The notes beneath the pieces are model-generated. The model had not been told where the DNA came from. It was given only the letters and a program-made list of their open reading frames with translations, and ran no database searches. Position numbers and translations under genes: made by a program. From assembly GCF_000378985.1 (NCBI RefSeq), contig NZ_KB905370.1, positions 62,001 to 126,000 on the forward strand: DNA of 64,000 nucleotides, written 5' to 3'. This stretch comes from Ensifer sp. BR816. GTDB taxonomy: Bacteria; Pseudomonadota; Alphaproteobacteria; Rhizobiales; Rhizobiaceae. Shown piece by piece: positions 51,028 to 59,144 of the stretch (within the stretch, counting starts at the first letter, position 1; the number at the start of each line of letters is the position of its first letter).

Positions 51028-51343
51028 TAGTGCGATTGGTTCCCTATCCACGACCGAGCATGGCCCGATGTGGTGGCAAATTGCAAGCGGCCGACTGTGC
51101 CAAACGTCGCCAATGACAAGATTGTGATGGCCCCTCAATAAATCACATCGCCGTAAATCTCAAGTGAATTGGACTCATCATCCGTTTTGCTTGGCTGATG
51201 GTTCCGTTTTCAGGCATCCACAGCCTGTCATTTTATTTCCAACGGAATTGCGCTAGACCACCCCATGGTCCTTGACCCTGCGCAAAATTGAGAGCGGTCG
51301 ATCTTCTGAACGATCGCCTGACGCCAAAATCCGAGGAGGAAAC
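51028..51343. promoter_or_regulatory. Divergent intergenic region between the DjlA-like gene and pfp
   Basis: These 316 bases hold no gene. They must carry the promoters for the minus-strand djlA-amidase pair and for pfp. A CTTGACC at about 51271 could be a -35 for pfp, but no matching -10 is convincing. I see no repeat or hairpin of note. Confidence 0.4.
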
Positions 51344-52558
51344 ATGGCCAAGAAAAAAGTCGCAATGCTGACGGCGGGCGGGCTCGCGCCCTGCCTCTCA
51401 TCCGCTGTCGGCGGGCTCATCGAACGCTATACGGATATCGCCCCCGACTACGAGCTCGTGGCCTACCGATCCGGCTATCAGGGCCTGCTTCTCGCCGATC
51501 GCATCGAGATCACCAAAGACATGCGTGAGCGGGCCCATATTCTTCACCGTCACGGTGGATCGCCGATCGGCAACAGCCGGGTGAAGCTCACCAATGCGGC
51601 CGACTGCGTCAAGCGCGGCCTAGTGAAGGAAGGTGAAAACCCGCTTCGCGTCGCAGCCGAAAGGCTCGCTGCTGATGGTATCAGCATCCTGCACACGATC
51701 GGCGGCGACGACACCAACACGACTGCCGCCGATCTAGCCGCCTATCTCGGCGCCAACGGCTATGACCTGACCGTCGTGGGCCTGCCGAAGACGGTCGACA
51801 ACGACGTGGTACCGATCCGTCAGACTCTCGGCGCATGGACGGCTGCCGAATACGGCGCACGCTTTTTCGACAATGTCAGCAACGAACAGAGCGCCGCGCC
51901 GCGCACGCTCGTCGTGCATGAGGTGATGGGCCGCCACTGCGGCTGGCTGACGGCAGCGACAGCGCGCGCTTACATTCAGATGGCCGCCGGCAAGGAATAT
52001 GTCGACGGTTTCATGATGGATGCGCAGTTGAAGAACATGGACGGCCTCTATCTGCCGGAGGTGAAGTTCGATCTCGAAGCGGAAGCTGCGCGCCTGCGCG
52101 AGACCATGGACCGGAACGGCTATGTCACGCTGTTCGTCAGTGAAGGCGCCTGCCTCGACGCCATCGTCGCCGAGCGCGAAGCCGCCGGCGAGACGGTCAA
52201 GCGTGACGCCTTCGGCCACGTGAAGATCGATACGATCAATGTCGGTAACTGGTTCTCGAAGCAGTTCGCCGCCCTGCTCGGTGCCGAGCGTTCGATGGTG
52301 CAGAAATCGGGCTACTACGCCCGCTCGGCGCCCGCGAATGGCGACGACCTGCGCCTGATCCAGAGCATGGTCGACCTGGCGGTCGAGAGCGCGCTCAACA
52401 AGGTCTCCGGTGTCACCGGTCACGACGAGGACCAGGGCGGCAAGCTGCGCACGATCGAGTTCCCGCGCATCAAGGGCGGCAAGCACTTCGACACGTCCAC
52501 CAAGTGGTTCGGCGACGTCATGGACGCGATCGGCCAGACGTGGCAGGCGGCGGACTGA
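51344..52558 (+). CDS. pfp: Pyrophosphate-fructose-6-phosphate 1-phosphotransferase
   Basis: A 404-residue phosphofructokinase. Two residues set the phosphoryl donor: GGDDT at 120-124 (GGDG in ATP enzymes) and the lysine of PKTVDND at 149. Both are of the pyrophosphate type, so the enzyme interconverts fructose 6-phosphate and 1,6-bisphosphate reversibly using PPi. MGRHCGWLTA and the substrate region EGACLD are also present. Rhizobia generally lack the ATP enzyme, so this one may serve gluconeogenesis. A strong GAGGAGGA ribosome site precedes the ATG at 51344. Confidence 0.94.
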   Translation: MAKKKVAMLTAGGLAPCLSSAVGGLIERYTDIAPDYELVAYRSGYQGLLLADRIEITKDMRERAHILHRHGGSPIGNSRVKLTNAADCVKRGLVKEGENPLRVAAERLAADGISILHTIGGDDTNTTAADLAAYLGANGYDLTVVGLPKTVDNDVVPIRQTLGAWTAAEYGARFFDNVSNEQSAAPRTLVVHEVMGRHCGWLTAATARAYIQMAAGKEYVDGFMMDAQLKNMDGLYLPEVKFDLEAEAARLRETMDRNGYVTLFVSEGACLDAIVAEREAAGETVKRDAFGHVKIDTINVGNWFSKQFAALLGAERSMVQKSGYYARSAPANGDDLRLIQSMVDLAVESALNKVSGVTGHDEDQGGKLRTIEFPRIKGGKHFDTSTKWFGDVMDAIGQTWQAAD

Positions 52559-52647
52559 GCCGAAGCCCGATGAGCAGTTGACGGCTTCGCGTTTGTATGG
52601 ATCCCTCCCGATCTCGGCTGGATGCCATTCAAACGCGGAGCGCCTTC

Positions 52648-53283
52648 ATGTCTTTCGAACACTGGTTTGCATTCGTCGCCGCCTCGGCCGTGTTGCTCGC
52701 CATACCCGGCCCGACGATCCTGCTCGTCATTTCCTATGCAATCAGCCACGGGCGCAAGGCGGCGGGCGCAACCGTCGTCGGTGTAGCGCTCGGCGACTTC
52801 ACCGCGATGACAGCGTCCATGCTGGGCCTGGGTGCACTGCTGGCGGCGTCTGCGACCATTTTCACGATCCTGAAATGGATCGGCGCCGCTTATCTCATCT
52901 GGCTCGGAATCAAACTCTGGAAGGCTCCGGTCGGCGTGAGCGGCGCGAATGAGAGTGAAGCGCCGGTCGCCCAGCGGCCGCTACGGATATTCCTGCACGC
53001 CTATGCGGTGACCGCGCTCAATCCGAAAAGCATCATCTTCTTCGTTGCCTTCCTGCCGCAGTTTCTCGACCTGTCGCGGCCACTTCTTTCGCAGATGGCG
53101 ATCTTCGAAGCGACATTCCTTGCGCTCGCGGCCGCGAACGCAATGCTCTACGGATCGCTTGCCTCAGCTGCTGGAAGCGCGATTCGCAAGCCAAGTGTTC
53201 GGCGGGTCGTGAACCGCACCGGCGGCTCGCTGCTCATCGGCGCAGGGGTCCTGTCGCTCGGCCTGAAACGCGCTACGGCGTGA
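52648..53283 (+). CDS. LysE/RhtB-family amino acid exporter
   Basis: A 211-residue membrane protein with five to six helices and the LysE signature AIPGPTILLVISYAISHGRKAA near the N-terminus (quoted: IPGPTILLVISYAISHGR), then ALGDFTAMTASMLGLGAL and ALNPKSIIFFVAFLPQF. The family exports amino acids or homoserine-lactone-like compounds; the substrate is unknown. The ATG at 52648 gives the family start MSFEHWFAFV. It stands 90 bases after pfp on the same strand. Confidence 0.87.
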   Translation: MSFEHWFAFVAASAVLLAIPGPTILLVISYAISHGRKAAGATVVGVALGDFTAMTASMLGLGALLAASATIFTILKWIGAAYLIWLGIKLWKAPVGVSGANESEAPVAQRPLRIFLHAYAVTALNPKSIIFFVAFLPQFLDLSRPLLSQMAIFEATFLALAAANAMLYGSLASAAGSAIRKPSVRRVVNRTGGSLLIGAGVLSLGLKRATA

Positions 53284-53400
53284 AATTCGCCCGTCTGCTT
53301 GCCGCAACCGGCGGCATAGGTTAATGGAGATTCAAGCGCAGCGGTTGGCAGCTGCTGATTTGCAGTGGGCTGCGGGGCCCAGAAGCACGAAAGTGACCGC

Positions 53401-54429
53401 ATGGCGAAGTTCCGTATCTCCCTTTCGAAACAGGCATTTACCGCCATCGCCCTGACATCGGCGGCCATTGCCTCGGGGTGCTCCACAGTCGAGCATACAT
53501 CTCTCGAAGAATTGACAGCGGTACAGACTGTCACCCCCCTGCCGAAGCCTGGGACGGAGATGACGGCTTACGCCCTGCCAGCCCCGATCGGCGCCGCATC
53601 GAGCACTTCGGCGGCGCTCAACGCGCAGACGGCATCGGCCGCTGCCGCGCCGGGAGACGCCGCTCAGGCCGCACCGACCGCGGTCGCTGTCGCCCCCATG
53701 GCCCAAACCGGGACCATGCCGGCCTCGGATGCGACCCTCGCCTTTGCCGCCCCGCAGACCGTCGCGGTACCCACGGCCAAGCCGGGTCAGGCCTTCGAAG
53801 TGGCCATGGCAACGCCCGCCTCGGCCAATCTTGCCGCCGCGACGCCAGCGGCCGCTGAGAAAAGCGCCGAGTCGCCCGCCGCGCCGTCCCTTGGGGTCGC
53901 CGCCCTGTGGGAATCTGATTTCGACACCGGCGAACCGGTCGGCCTTGAAACGCTCGTCGCCAAACGCATGATCGTCCCGACGGAGCGGCCCAAAACAGGC
54001 GTCATCGGCTCGGCCGTCGGCGCCGTCGCAAGCGTCATTCCCGATTCGCTGAAGCTGACGAAATCCCCGACCAGTTCCAAGCCCGGGCTCGACCGGCTGA
54101 TCAAGCACTATGCCGAGCTCAACGGACTTCCACTCGAACTCGTGCACCGGGTCGTCAAGCGCGAGAGCAACTACAATCCGCACGCCTATAGCAAAGGCAA
54201 CTACGGCCTGATGCAGATCAGGTACAACACCGCTCGCGGCCTCGGCTATGACGGACCGGCCGAGGGCCTTTTCGACGCGGAAACCAATCTCAAATACGCG
54301 ACCAAGTATCTGCGTGGCGCGTGGATGGTAGCCAACAACCAGCACGACGGCGCCGTGAAGCTTTATGCCAGCGGCTACTACTATCACGCCAAGCGCAAGG
54401 GCATGCTGGACATGCTGGATATGCGTTAG
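53401..54429 (+). CDS. SLT-domain transglycosylase, probable lipoprotein with a long low-complexity linker
   Basis: A 342-residue protein. The signal peptide ends in AIASGC, a plausible though not ideal lipobox. Residues ~50-160 are a linker of alanine, proline and threonine. A C-terminal SLT domain follows: LVHRVVKRESNYNPHAYSKGNYGLMQI, with the catalytic glutamate in KRESNYNP and the GLMQIRYNTARGLGY motif (each quoted in part). The domain then ends with KLYASGYYYHAKRK. It should be an outer-membrane-anchored lytic transglycosylase. The ATG at 53401 is chosen because the signal peptide starts there. Confidence 0.87.
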   Translation: MAKFRISLSKQAFTAIALTSAAIASGCSTVEHTSLEELTAVQTVTPLPKPGTEMTAYALPAPIGAASSTSAALNAQTASAAAAPGDAAQAAPTAVAVAPMAQTGTMPASDATLAFAAPQTVAVPTAKPGQAFEVAMATPASANLAAATPAAAEKSAESPAAPSLGVAALWESDFDTGEPVGLETLVAKRMIVPTERPKTGVIGSAVGAVASVIPDSLKLTKSPTSSKPGLDRLIKHYAELNGLPLELVHRVVKRESNYNPHAYSKGNYGLMQIRYNTARGLGYDGPAEGLFDAETNLKYATKYLRGAWMVANNQHDGAVKLYASGYYYHAKRKGMLDMLDMR

Positions 54430-54537
54430 TGCATGTCGCCCAAAAGTGTGCAGCGGTTTGGGGACATCGACATGCACACGCGCTTTAGGCGGCGTCGAGC
54501 GGCCCGACAAGCAACGCGGCTGTAACTTCCGAGGCGC

Positions 54538-55905
54538 TCAATCGAGCGCCTCGATTATTTTGGCGTTCAGCTTCTGCACGTCGTAACCGGTGCGAGAGGG
54601 CGTCAGCCCGAGGCGAACGACTGCCAGCCGGAGCGAGGGAACGAGCATGATCGCCTGCCCGTCGTGCCCGAGCATCCAGAAGGCATCCGACGGAAAGTTG
54701 CCCGTCCCGGCGCGAATGCCGTTCTCCTGCAGCCAGACCTGGCCGGAGCCATAGTCGCCGCCGGAAGCAGCCGATGGTCTTCGCATGAAGGCGACATAAC
54801 CGTCCGGCAAAAGCCTCCTGCCCTTCCAGCTTCCATTCTCGAGCAGGAACTGCGCGAAGCGGGCCCAGTCCTGCGCCGTTGCATACATATAGGAAGAGCC
54901 GACGAAGGTGCCGCTCGCATCCGTCTCCATCACCGCGCTGGTCATTCCGAGCGGGCCGAACAGCGCCTGGCGTGGATAGATGAGCGCCGCAGCGGGGCTG
55001 TCGAACGTCTGCATCCACAGGCGTGAGAGGAGGTTCGTCGTGCCCGTTGAATAATTGAAGCTGGAGCCAGGCGCCGCTTCGAGCGGCCTCGACGCGGCGA
55101 AGCGGGCCATGTCGCTTTCGAGGAACAGCATCCGCGTGACATCGGTGACGTCGCCGTAATCCTCGTTGAAGGCGAGCCCGCTCTGCATTGCCAGGAGATC
55201 GGCAAGCGTGATCCGCGCGCGTTCATCGCCGCTCCATTCCGGAAGAAGGTTGGCCTTTTCCGGGTCCATGCGCCCGTCGGCGATCCGCAGCCCCACGATC
55301 GCAGCCGTGACCGACTTCGTCATCGACCAGCCGAGCAGCGGCGTATCGCCGTCCAAACCGCGGCCATAAGCCTCTGCGACCAGGCGTCCATCCTTGACGA
55401 CGGCGATCGCCCGCATGCCTGGGCCGGCGAGGTCGGGATCATCCGCCAGCTTCTGCAATGCCTGATGGATATCGGCCTTGCCTCCCTCGGGCCAATTTAT
55501 GTCCGGGCTCTGTGGAGCAGCCGCCGTACCCTCAGGCGCGTTCTCGAATGCTGACGCGGCGAGCGCCTCCATGGCGCCGCCGGCGGTGACGGTGCAGCCA
55601 AATCCCGGGCGATAGACCGCCTTGACGGGTGCGGCAAAGCCGAAGATGCGCGCCGTCGCCGCCTGCTCGTCGCGATCGACCGACACGCTGACGAACTTCA
55701 GCAGCGGATGACCGGGCGCCTGTACGTCCTCGGCGAGCACCACCTGCGGGTCGCGTCCCGCCAGAAAGACGTTGGAGCAGACGATCTTGGCGGCATAGCC
55801 ATCCCCGACCTTGAGCAGTTCAGGCGGAAAGAAAGCAAGCCAGCCGGCAACCGCCGCCACGATAGCAACGGCAAACACGCCGGTTTTCCGCAACAGACCC
55901 TTCAT
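54538..55905 (-). CDS. Serine beta-lactamase-like hydrolase (class C / esterase-type fold), membrane-anchored
   Basis: A 455-residue protein with an N-terminal hydrophobic anchor (VFAVAIVAAVAGWLAFFPPE) and a ~330-residue serine hydrolase domain. The catalytic SxxK is SMTK (S194, K197) in LLGWSMTKSV, and YST appears where class C enzymes have YxN (SFNYSTGTTNLLSRL). FWMLGHDGQAIMLVP takes the place of the KTG box, so an esterase or peptidase is likelier than a penicillin-degrading enzyme. It lies on its own minus-strand transcript, divergent from btaA. Confidence 0.84.
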   Translation of the reverse strand: MKGLLRKTGVFAVAIVAAVAGWLAFFPPELLKVGDGYAAKIVCSNVFLAGRDPQVVLAEDVQAPGHPLLKFVSVSVDRDEQAATARIFGFAAPVKAVYRPGFGCTVTAGGAMEALAASAFENAPEGTAAAPQSPDINWPEGGKADIHQALQKLADDPDLAGPGMRAIAVVKDGRLVAEAYGRGLDGDTPLLGWSMTKSVTAAIVGLRIADGRMDPEKANLLPEWSGDERARITLADLLAMQSGLAFNEDYGDVTDVTRMLFLESDMARFAASRPLEAAPGSSFNYSTGTTNLLSRLWMQTFDSPAAALIYPRQALFGPLGMTSAVMETDASGTFVGSSYMYATAQDWARFAQFLLENGSWKGRRLLPDGYVAFMRRPSAASGGDYGSGQVWLQENGIRAGTGNFPSDAFWMLGHDGQAIMLVPSLRLAVVRLGLTPSRTGYDVQKLNAKIIEALD

Positions 55906-56042
55906 AGCCGCCTCCTGCCGTCAACAACAAAACAGGTTTCCCGAAAAAGGAAAAGCCTCTTCCGCGCCCAGGCGGCCTGCTTGTGAACGCCAGTCCCCAG
56001 CCTCTTATTGACTGCGCGACCTCACGGCATACCGCGTAAATC

Positions 56043-56060
56043 CCGTCATCAAAGTGTAGT
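56043..56060 (+). promoter_or_regulatory. Weak PHO-box-like site before btaAB
   Basis: CCGTCAT-CAAA-GTGTAGT matches the rhizobial PhoB box CTGTCAT-N4-CTGTCAT at 6 of 7 and 4 of 7 positions. It lies 45 bases before the btaA start. Betaine-lipid genes are known to be induced by phosphate limitation through PhoB in S. meliloti. Confidence 0.4.
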
Positions 56061-56104
56061 CGAGTCACTCTAGAAGCGCCTCAGTTTCAACTGGATGGCA
56101 GCAG

Positions 56105-57355
56105 ATGACAGAACTCGCCCCCGATGCCGGCTTCGGCGGAAAGAATGCCAAGCTGAAGAGCGCGCTCATACAGCACAGGGCCCTGTCCTTTGCCGGCCTG
56201 TCGGAACGCCTGTTCGGGCTGCTCTTCTCCGGACTTGTCTATCCCCAGATCTGGGAAGACCCGATCGTCGACATGGAGGCCATGCAGATTGAACCCGGCC
56301 ATCGTATCGTGACGATCGGCTCAGGTGGCTGCAACATGCTGACCTATCTCTCGGCCGGACCGGCACGCATCGATGTCGTCGATCTCAATCCCCACCACAT
56401 CGCCTTGAACCGGCTGAAGCTCGCGGCCTTCCGTCACCTGCCAAGTCATAAGGACTTGACCCGGTTCCTGGCGAGCGCCGGCACACGGTCGAACGTCCAG
56501 GCCTTCGATCTCTTCATCGCCCCCAAGCTCGATGCCGCTACCCGAACCTATTGGAACGGCCGCGACATGACAGGGCGCCGCCGGATCTGCATCTTCGGTC
56601 GCAGCATCTACCGCACCGGCCTCCTCGGCCGTTTCATTGCCGCGAGCCACCTTCTGGCGCGCCTTCACGGCGTCAACCCCGCCGATTTCGTCCAGGCGCG
56701 CTCCATGCGCGAGCAGCGGCAGTTCTTCGACGACAAGCTGGCGCCGCTCTTCGACCGGCCCATCATCCGCTGGATCACCGGCCGCAAGAGTTCGCTTTTC
56801 GGTCTCGGTATCCCGCCGCAGCAATTCGACGAGCTCGCCAGCCTGAGCCAGGAAAGGTCGCTCGCCGCGGTGCTGCGCCACCGGCTCGAGAAGCTCACAT
56901 GCCATTTTCCGCTGCGCGAAAACTACTTCGCCTGGCAGGCCTTCGGCCGTCGTTACCCGCTCCCGCACGAGGGCGAGTTGCCACTTTATCTGCAGGCGTC
57001 GAGTTATGAGGCAATCCGCAACCAAACCGATTGCGTCGCGGTCCATCACGAAAGCTTCACCGATTTGCTTGGCCGCAAACCGGCGTCTTCTGTCGACCGC
57101 TATGTGCTCCTCGATGCACAGGACTGGATGACCGACCGGCAATTGAACGATCTCTGGAGCGAGATCACCCGCACCGCCGCACCGGGCGCGGTCGTGATCT
57201 TCCGCACGGCGGCCGAAGCAAGCATTCTGCCCGAGCGCCTTTCCGATACGCTGCTCGATCAGTGGCATTACGACGCGGAAACCTCGTCGAGGCTCGGCGC
57301 CGAGGACCGGTCGGCCATATATGGCGGCTTCCACATCTACCGGAAGAAAGCATGA
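56105..57355 (+). CDS. btaA: S-adenosylmethionine:diacylglycerol 3-amino-3-carboxypropyltransferase
   Basis: BtaA transfers the aminocarboxypropyl group of SAM to diacylglycerol, the first step to the phosphorus-free betaine lipid DGTS. The 416-residue protein belongs to the DUF3419/BtaA family: QHRALSFAGLSERLFGLLFS and LVYPQIWEDPIVDMEAM (each quoted in part), the SAM-binding IVTIGSGGCNMLTYLS, and DLNPHHIALNRLKLAA. It overlaps btaB by four bases, a pair typical of S. meliloti-like rhizobia. Its normal use is to replace phospholipids in the membrane when phosphate is short. Confidence 0.94.
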   Translation: MTELAPDAGFGGKNAKLKSALIQHRALSFAGLSERLFGLLFSGLVYPQIWEDPIVDMEAMQIEPGHRIVTIGSGGCNMLTYLSAGPARIDVVDLNPHHIALNRLKLAAFRHLPSHKDLTRFLASAGTRSNVQAFDLFIAPKLDAATRTYWNGRDMTGRRRICIFGRSIYRTGLLGRFIAASHLLARLHGVNPADFVQARSMREQRQFFDDKLAPLFDRPIIRWITGRKSSLFGLGIPPQQFDELASLSQERSLAAVLRHRLEKLTCHFPLRENYFAWQAFGRRYPLPHEGELPLYLQASSYEAIRNQTDCVAVHHESFTDLLGRKPASSVDRYVLLDAQDWMTDRQLNDLWSEITRTAAPGAVVIFRTAAEASILPERLSDTLLDQWHYDAETSSRLGAEDRSAIYGGFHIYRKKA

Positions 57356-58029
57356 GTGCCGCGCAGTCCGCGGGAAACAGCCACGCCCGGCTGATGGATC
57401 GGATGTATCGCTACCAGCGCTACATCTACGATTTCACCAGGAAATATTATCTCTTCGGGCGCGACACTCTGATCCGCGAGCTGGGCGTACCAACCGGCGG
57501 CTCCGTACTTGAAGTCGGCTGCGGCACGGGGCGCAACCTGGCGATGATCGGCGAACTTTATCCCGAGGCCCGCCTTTTCGGTCTCGACATCTCCGTCGAG
57601 ATGCTCGCAACCGCAAAGGCGAAGCTGCGGCGCCAGGGCCGCGCGGATGCAAACCTGCGCATCGCCGATGCCACAAGCTTCACCGCAGCCGCCTTCGGTG
57701 AGGAGGGCTTTGACCGCATCGTCATCTCCTACGCCCTGTCGATGATCCCCGACTGGCAGAAGGCGCTCGACGCTGCGATTGCCGCACTCGCCCCGTGCGG
57801 CTCGCTGCATGTCGCCGATTTCGGGCAGCAGGAGGGATGGCCCGGTGGCTTCCGCCGCTTCCTTCAGGCCTGGCTCCGGCGCTTTCACGTGACGCCGCGC
57901 GAATCGCTGTTCGACGTCATGCGCGCCCGGGCAGACCGGGACGGCGCCGCCCTGGAACTCAAGTCGATCGGCCGGGGCTACGCGTGGATCGCCGTCTACC
58001 GCCGCCCGGCCGCCAAGCAGCCGGTGTGA
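57352..58029 (+). CDS. btaB: SAM-dependent N-methyltransferase for betaine lipid
   Basis: BtaB adds three methyl groups to the amino lipid made by BtaA, giving diacylglyceryl trimethylhomoserine. The 225-residue class I methyltransferase has motif I VLEVGCGTGRNLAMIGELYP and FGLDISVEMLATAK, then DRIVISYALSMIPDW. The N-terminus RYQRYIYDFTRKYYLFGRD is the family's membrane-near segment. Its ATG overlaps the btaA stop, so the two proteins are made together. Confidence 0.94.
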   Translation: MSAAQSAGNSHARLMDRMYRYQRYIYDFTRKYYLFGRDTLIRELGVPTGGSVLEVGCGTGRNLAMIGELYPEARLFGLDISVEMLATAKAKLRRQGRADANLRIADATSFTAAAFGEEGFDRIVISYALSMIPDWQKALDAAIAALAPCGSLHVADFGQQEGWPGGFRRFLQAWLRRFHVTPRESLFDVMRARADRDGAALELKSIGRGYAWIAVYRRPAAKQPV

Positions 58030-58092
58030 TCCCGCAGGCCCTGAACGCCGGCGGTTATTCGAGAAGCCATGCAGTACCGATACAATTGGCGC

Positions 58093-58111
58093 TTGAGCTA
58101 ACTCAATTTTT
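58093..58111 (+). terminator. Short terminator-like hairpin after btaB
   Basis: TTGAG-CTAA-CTCAA forms a 5-bp stem followed by TTTTT, 60 bases past the btaB stop. The stem is short, so activity is uncertain. Confidence 0.45.
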
Positions 58112-58114
58112 ACG

Positions 58115-58164
58115 ATGATATGGTGAAAAGGAGGTAACGCCTCCCTGGGGGACATCACCATCAT
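58115..58164 (+). ncRNA. Unexplained structured RNA element before the GH25 gene
   Basis: An outer stem (ATGATATGGTGA with TCACCATCAT) encloses a perfect 5-bp inner stem GGAGG-TAACG-CCTCC, leaving a one-sided TGGGGGACA loop. The inner stem hides a strong Shine-Dalgarno. Two tiny frames are present: ATG GTG AAA AGG AGG TAA, and ATG GAA ACC ATC GCG TGA just after it. It could be a leader of the next gene, a separate small RNA, or 3' part of the btaB transcript. Confidence 0.4.
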
Positions 58165-58215
58165 GGAAACCATCGCGTGAGGCAGGATCGTCGTTCGTCT
58201 GCAAACGGAACCCCC

Positions 58216-59001
58216 ATGCGCCGGCTTCTCCTGGCTTTGCTGCCCCTCGCCACCATTCTCTCCGCCTGCACGTCGACCGACTACGACCTCGTGCGCACCG
58301 CTTCCATATCGCCGCGCTTCCAGGACACCGACCCGCAGGACTTCGGCGACCGCACGCCGCACCATCACAGCGTCCACGGCATCGACGTCTCCAAATGGAA
58401 CGGCGACATCGACTGGATGAAGGTGAAGAACTCCGGCGTCTCCTTTGCCTTTATCAAGGCGACCGAAGGCAAGGACAGGGTCGATGCGCGTTTCCAGGAA
58501 TACTGGCCGCGTGCCCGCGCCGCCGGGATCGCCTATGCCCCCTACCATTTCTACTATTTCTGCTCGAGTGCGGACGCGCAAGCCGATTGGTTCATCGCCA
58601 ATGTGCCGAAAAACGCCGTCTACCTGCCGCCTGTTCTCGACGTCGAGTGGAACGGCGAATCCAAGACCTGCCGCTACCGCCCGTCGCCGGAGACCGTGCG
58701 CTTCGAGATGAAGCGGTTCATGGACCGTCTGGAAGCGCATTACGGCAAGCGACCGATCATCTACACATCCGTCGATTTCCACCGCGACAACCTTGTCGGC
58801 GCCTTCAACGACTATCACTACTGGGTGCGTTCCGTCGCCAAGCACCCCAAGGACATCTACGTCGATCGGCGTTGGGCCTTCTGGCAATATACCAGCACCG
58901 GTGTCATTCCGGGCATCGACGGCCATACGGACATCAACGCCTTCGCGGGTTCCCCCAAGAACTGGAAGAAGTGGGTGGCAGCCGTTTCGCAAACCCGTTA
59001 G
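58216..59001 (+). CDS. GH25-family lysozyme (muramidase), lipoprotein
   Basis: A 261-residue protein with a lipoprotein signal (LLLALLPLATILSAC, lipobox LSAC). The mature chain is a glycoside hydrolase 25 TIM barrel: HGIDVSKWNGDIDW with the first acidic residue, FAFIKATEGKD, the catalytic pair region LDVEWNG, PIIYTSVDF and WAFWQYTSTG. It should cut the MurNAc-GlcNAc bond of peptidoglycan. The ATG at 58216 is chosen for the lipoprotein signal; a GTG at 58177 would add 13 residues. A structured RNA element lies just upstream. Confidence 0.88.
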   Translation: MRRLLLALLPLATILSACTSTDYDLVRTASISPRFQDTDPQDFGDRTPHHHSVHGIDVSKWNGDIDWMKVKNSGVSFAFIKATEGKDRVDARFQEYWPRARAAGIAYAPYHFYYFCSSADAQADWFIANVPKNAVYLPPVLDVEWNGESKTCRYRPSPETVRFEMKRFMDRLEAHYGKRPIIYTSVDFHRDNLVGAFNDYHYWVRSVAKHPKDIYVDRRWAFWQYTSTGVIPGIDGHTDINAFAGSPKNWKKWVAAVSQTR

Positions 59002-59010
59002 GCGGAAATG

Positions 59011-59035
59011 CCGCGCGCTTCGAGGCGCGGCGGAC
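59011..59035 (+). terminator. Hairpin after the GH25 gene
   Basis: CCGCGC and GCGCGG pair around a GCTTCGAG loop about 10 bases after the stop, followed after a few bases by TTTCTTC. It is weak as an intrinsic terminator. Confidence 0.4.
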
Positions 59036-59144
59036 CGATTTCTTCATTCGGTCATAATGCTCTGAGAAAGCACCGGCATATTGATCCCGCGATAATCGCA
59101 AGCCCGACGGCCAAGCCAAGCCGGCCGGGCCATCGAAAGGAATT

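Noticed and set aside
54529-54551. Hairpin GAGGCGCTC/GAGCGCCTC at the end of the serine hydrolase gene
   Set aside because: It includes the stop codon and is not followed by T on either strand, so it is not listed as a terminator.
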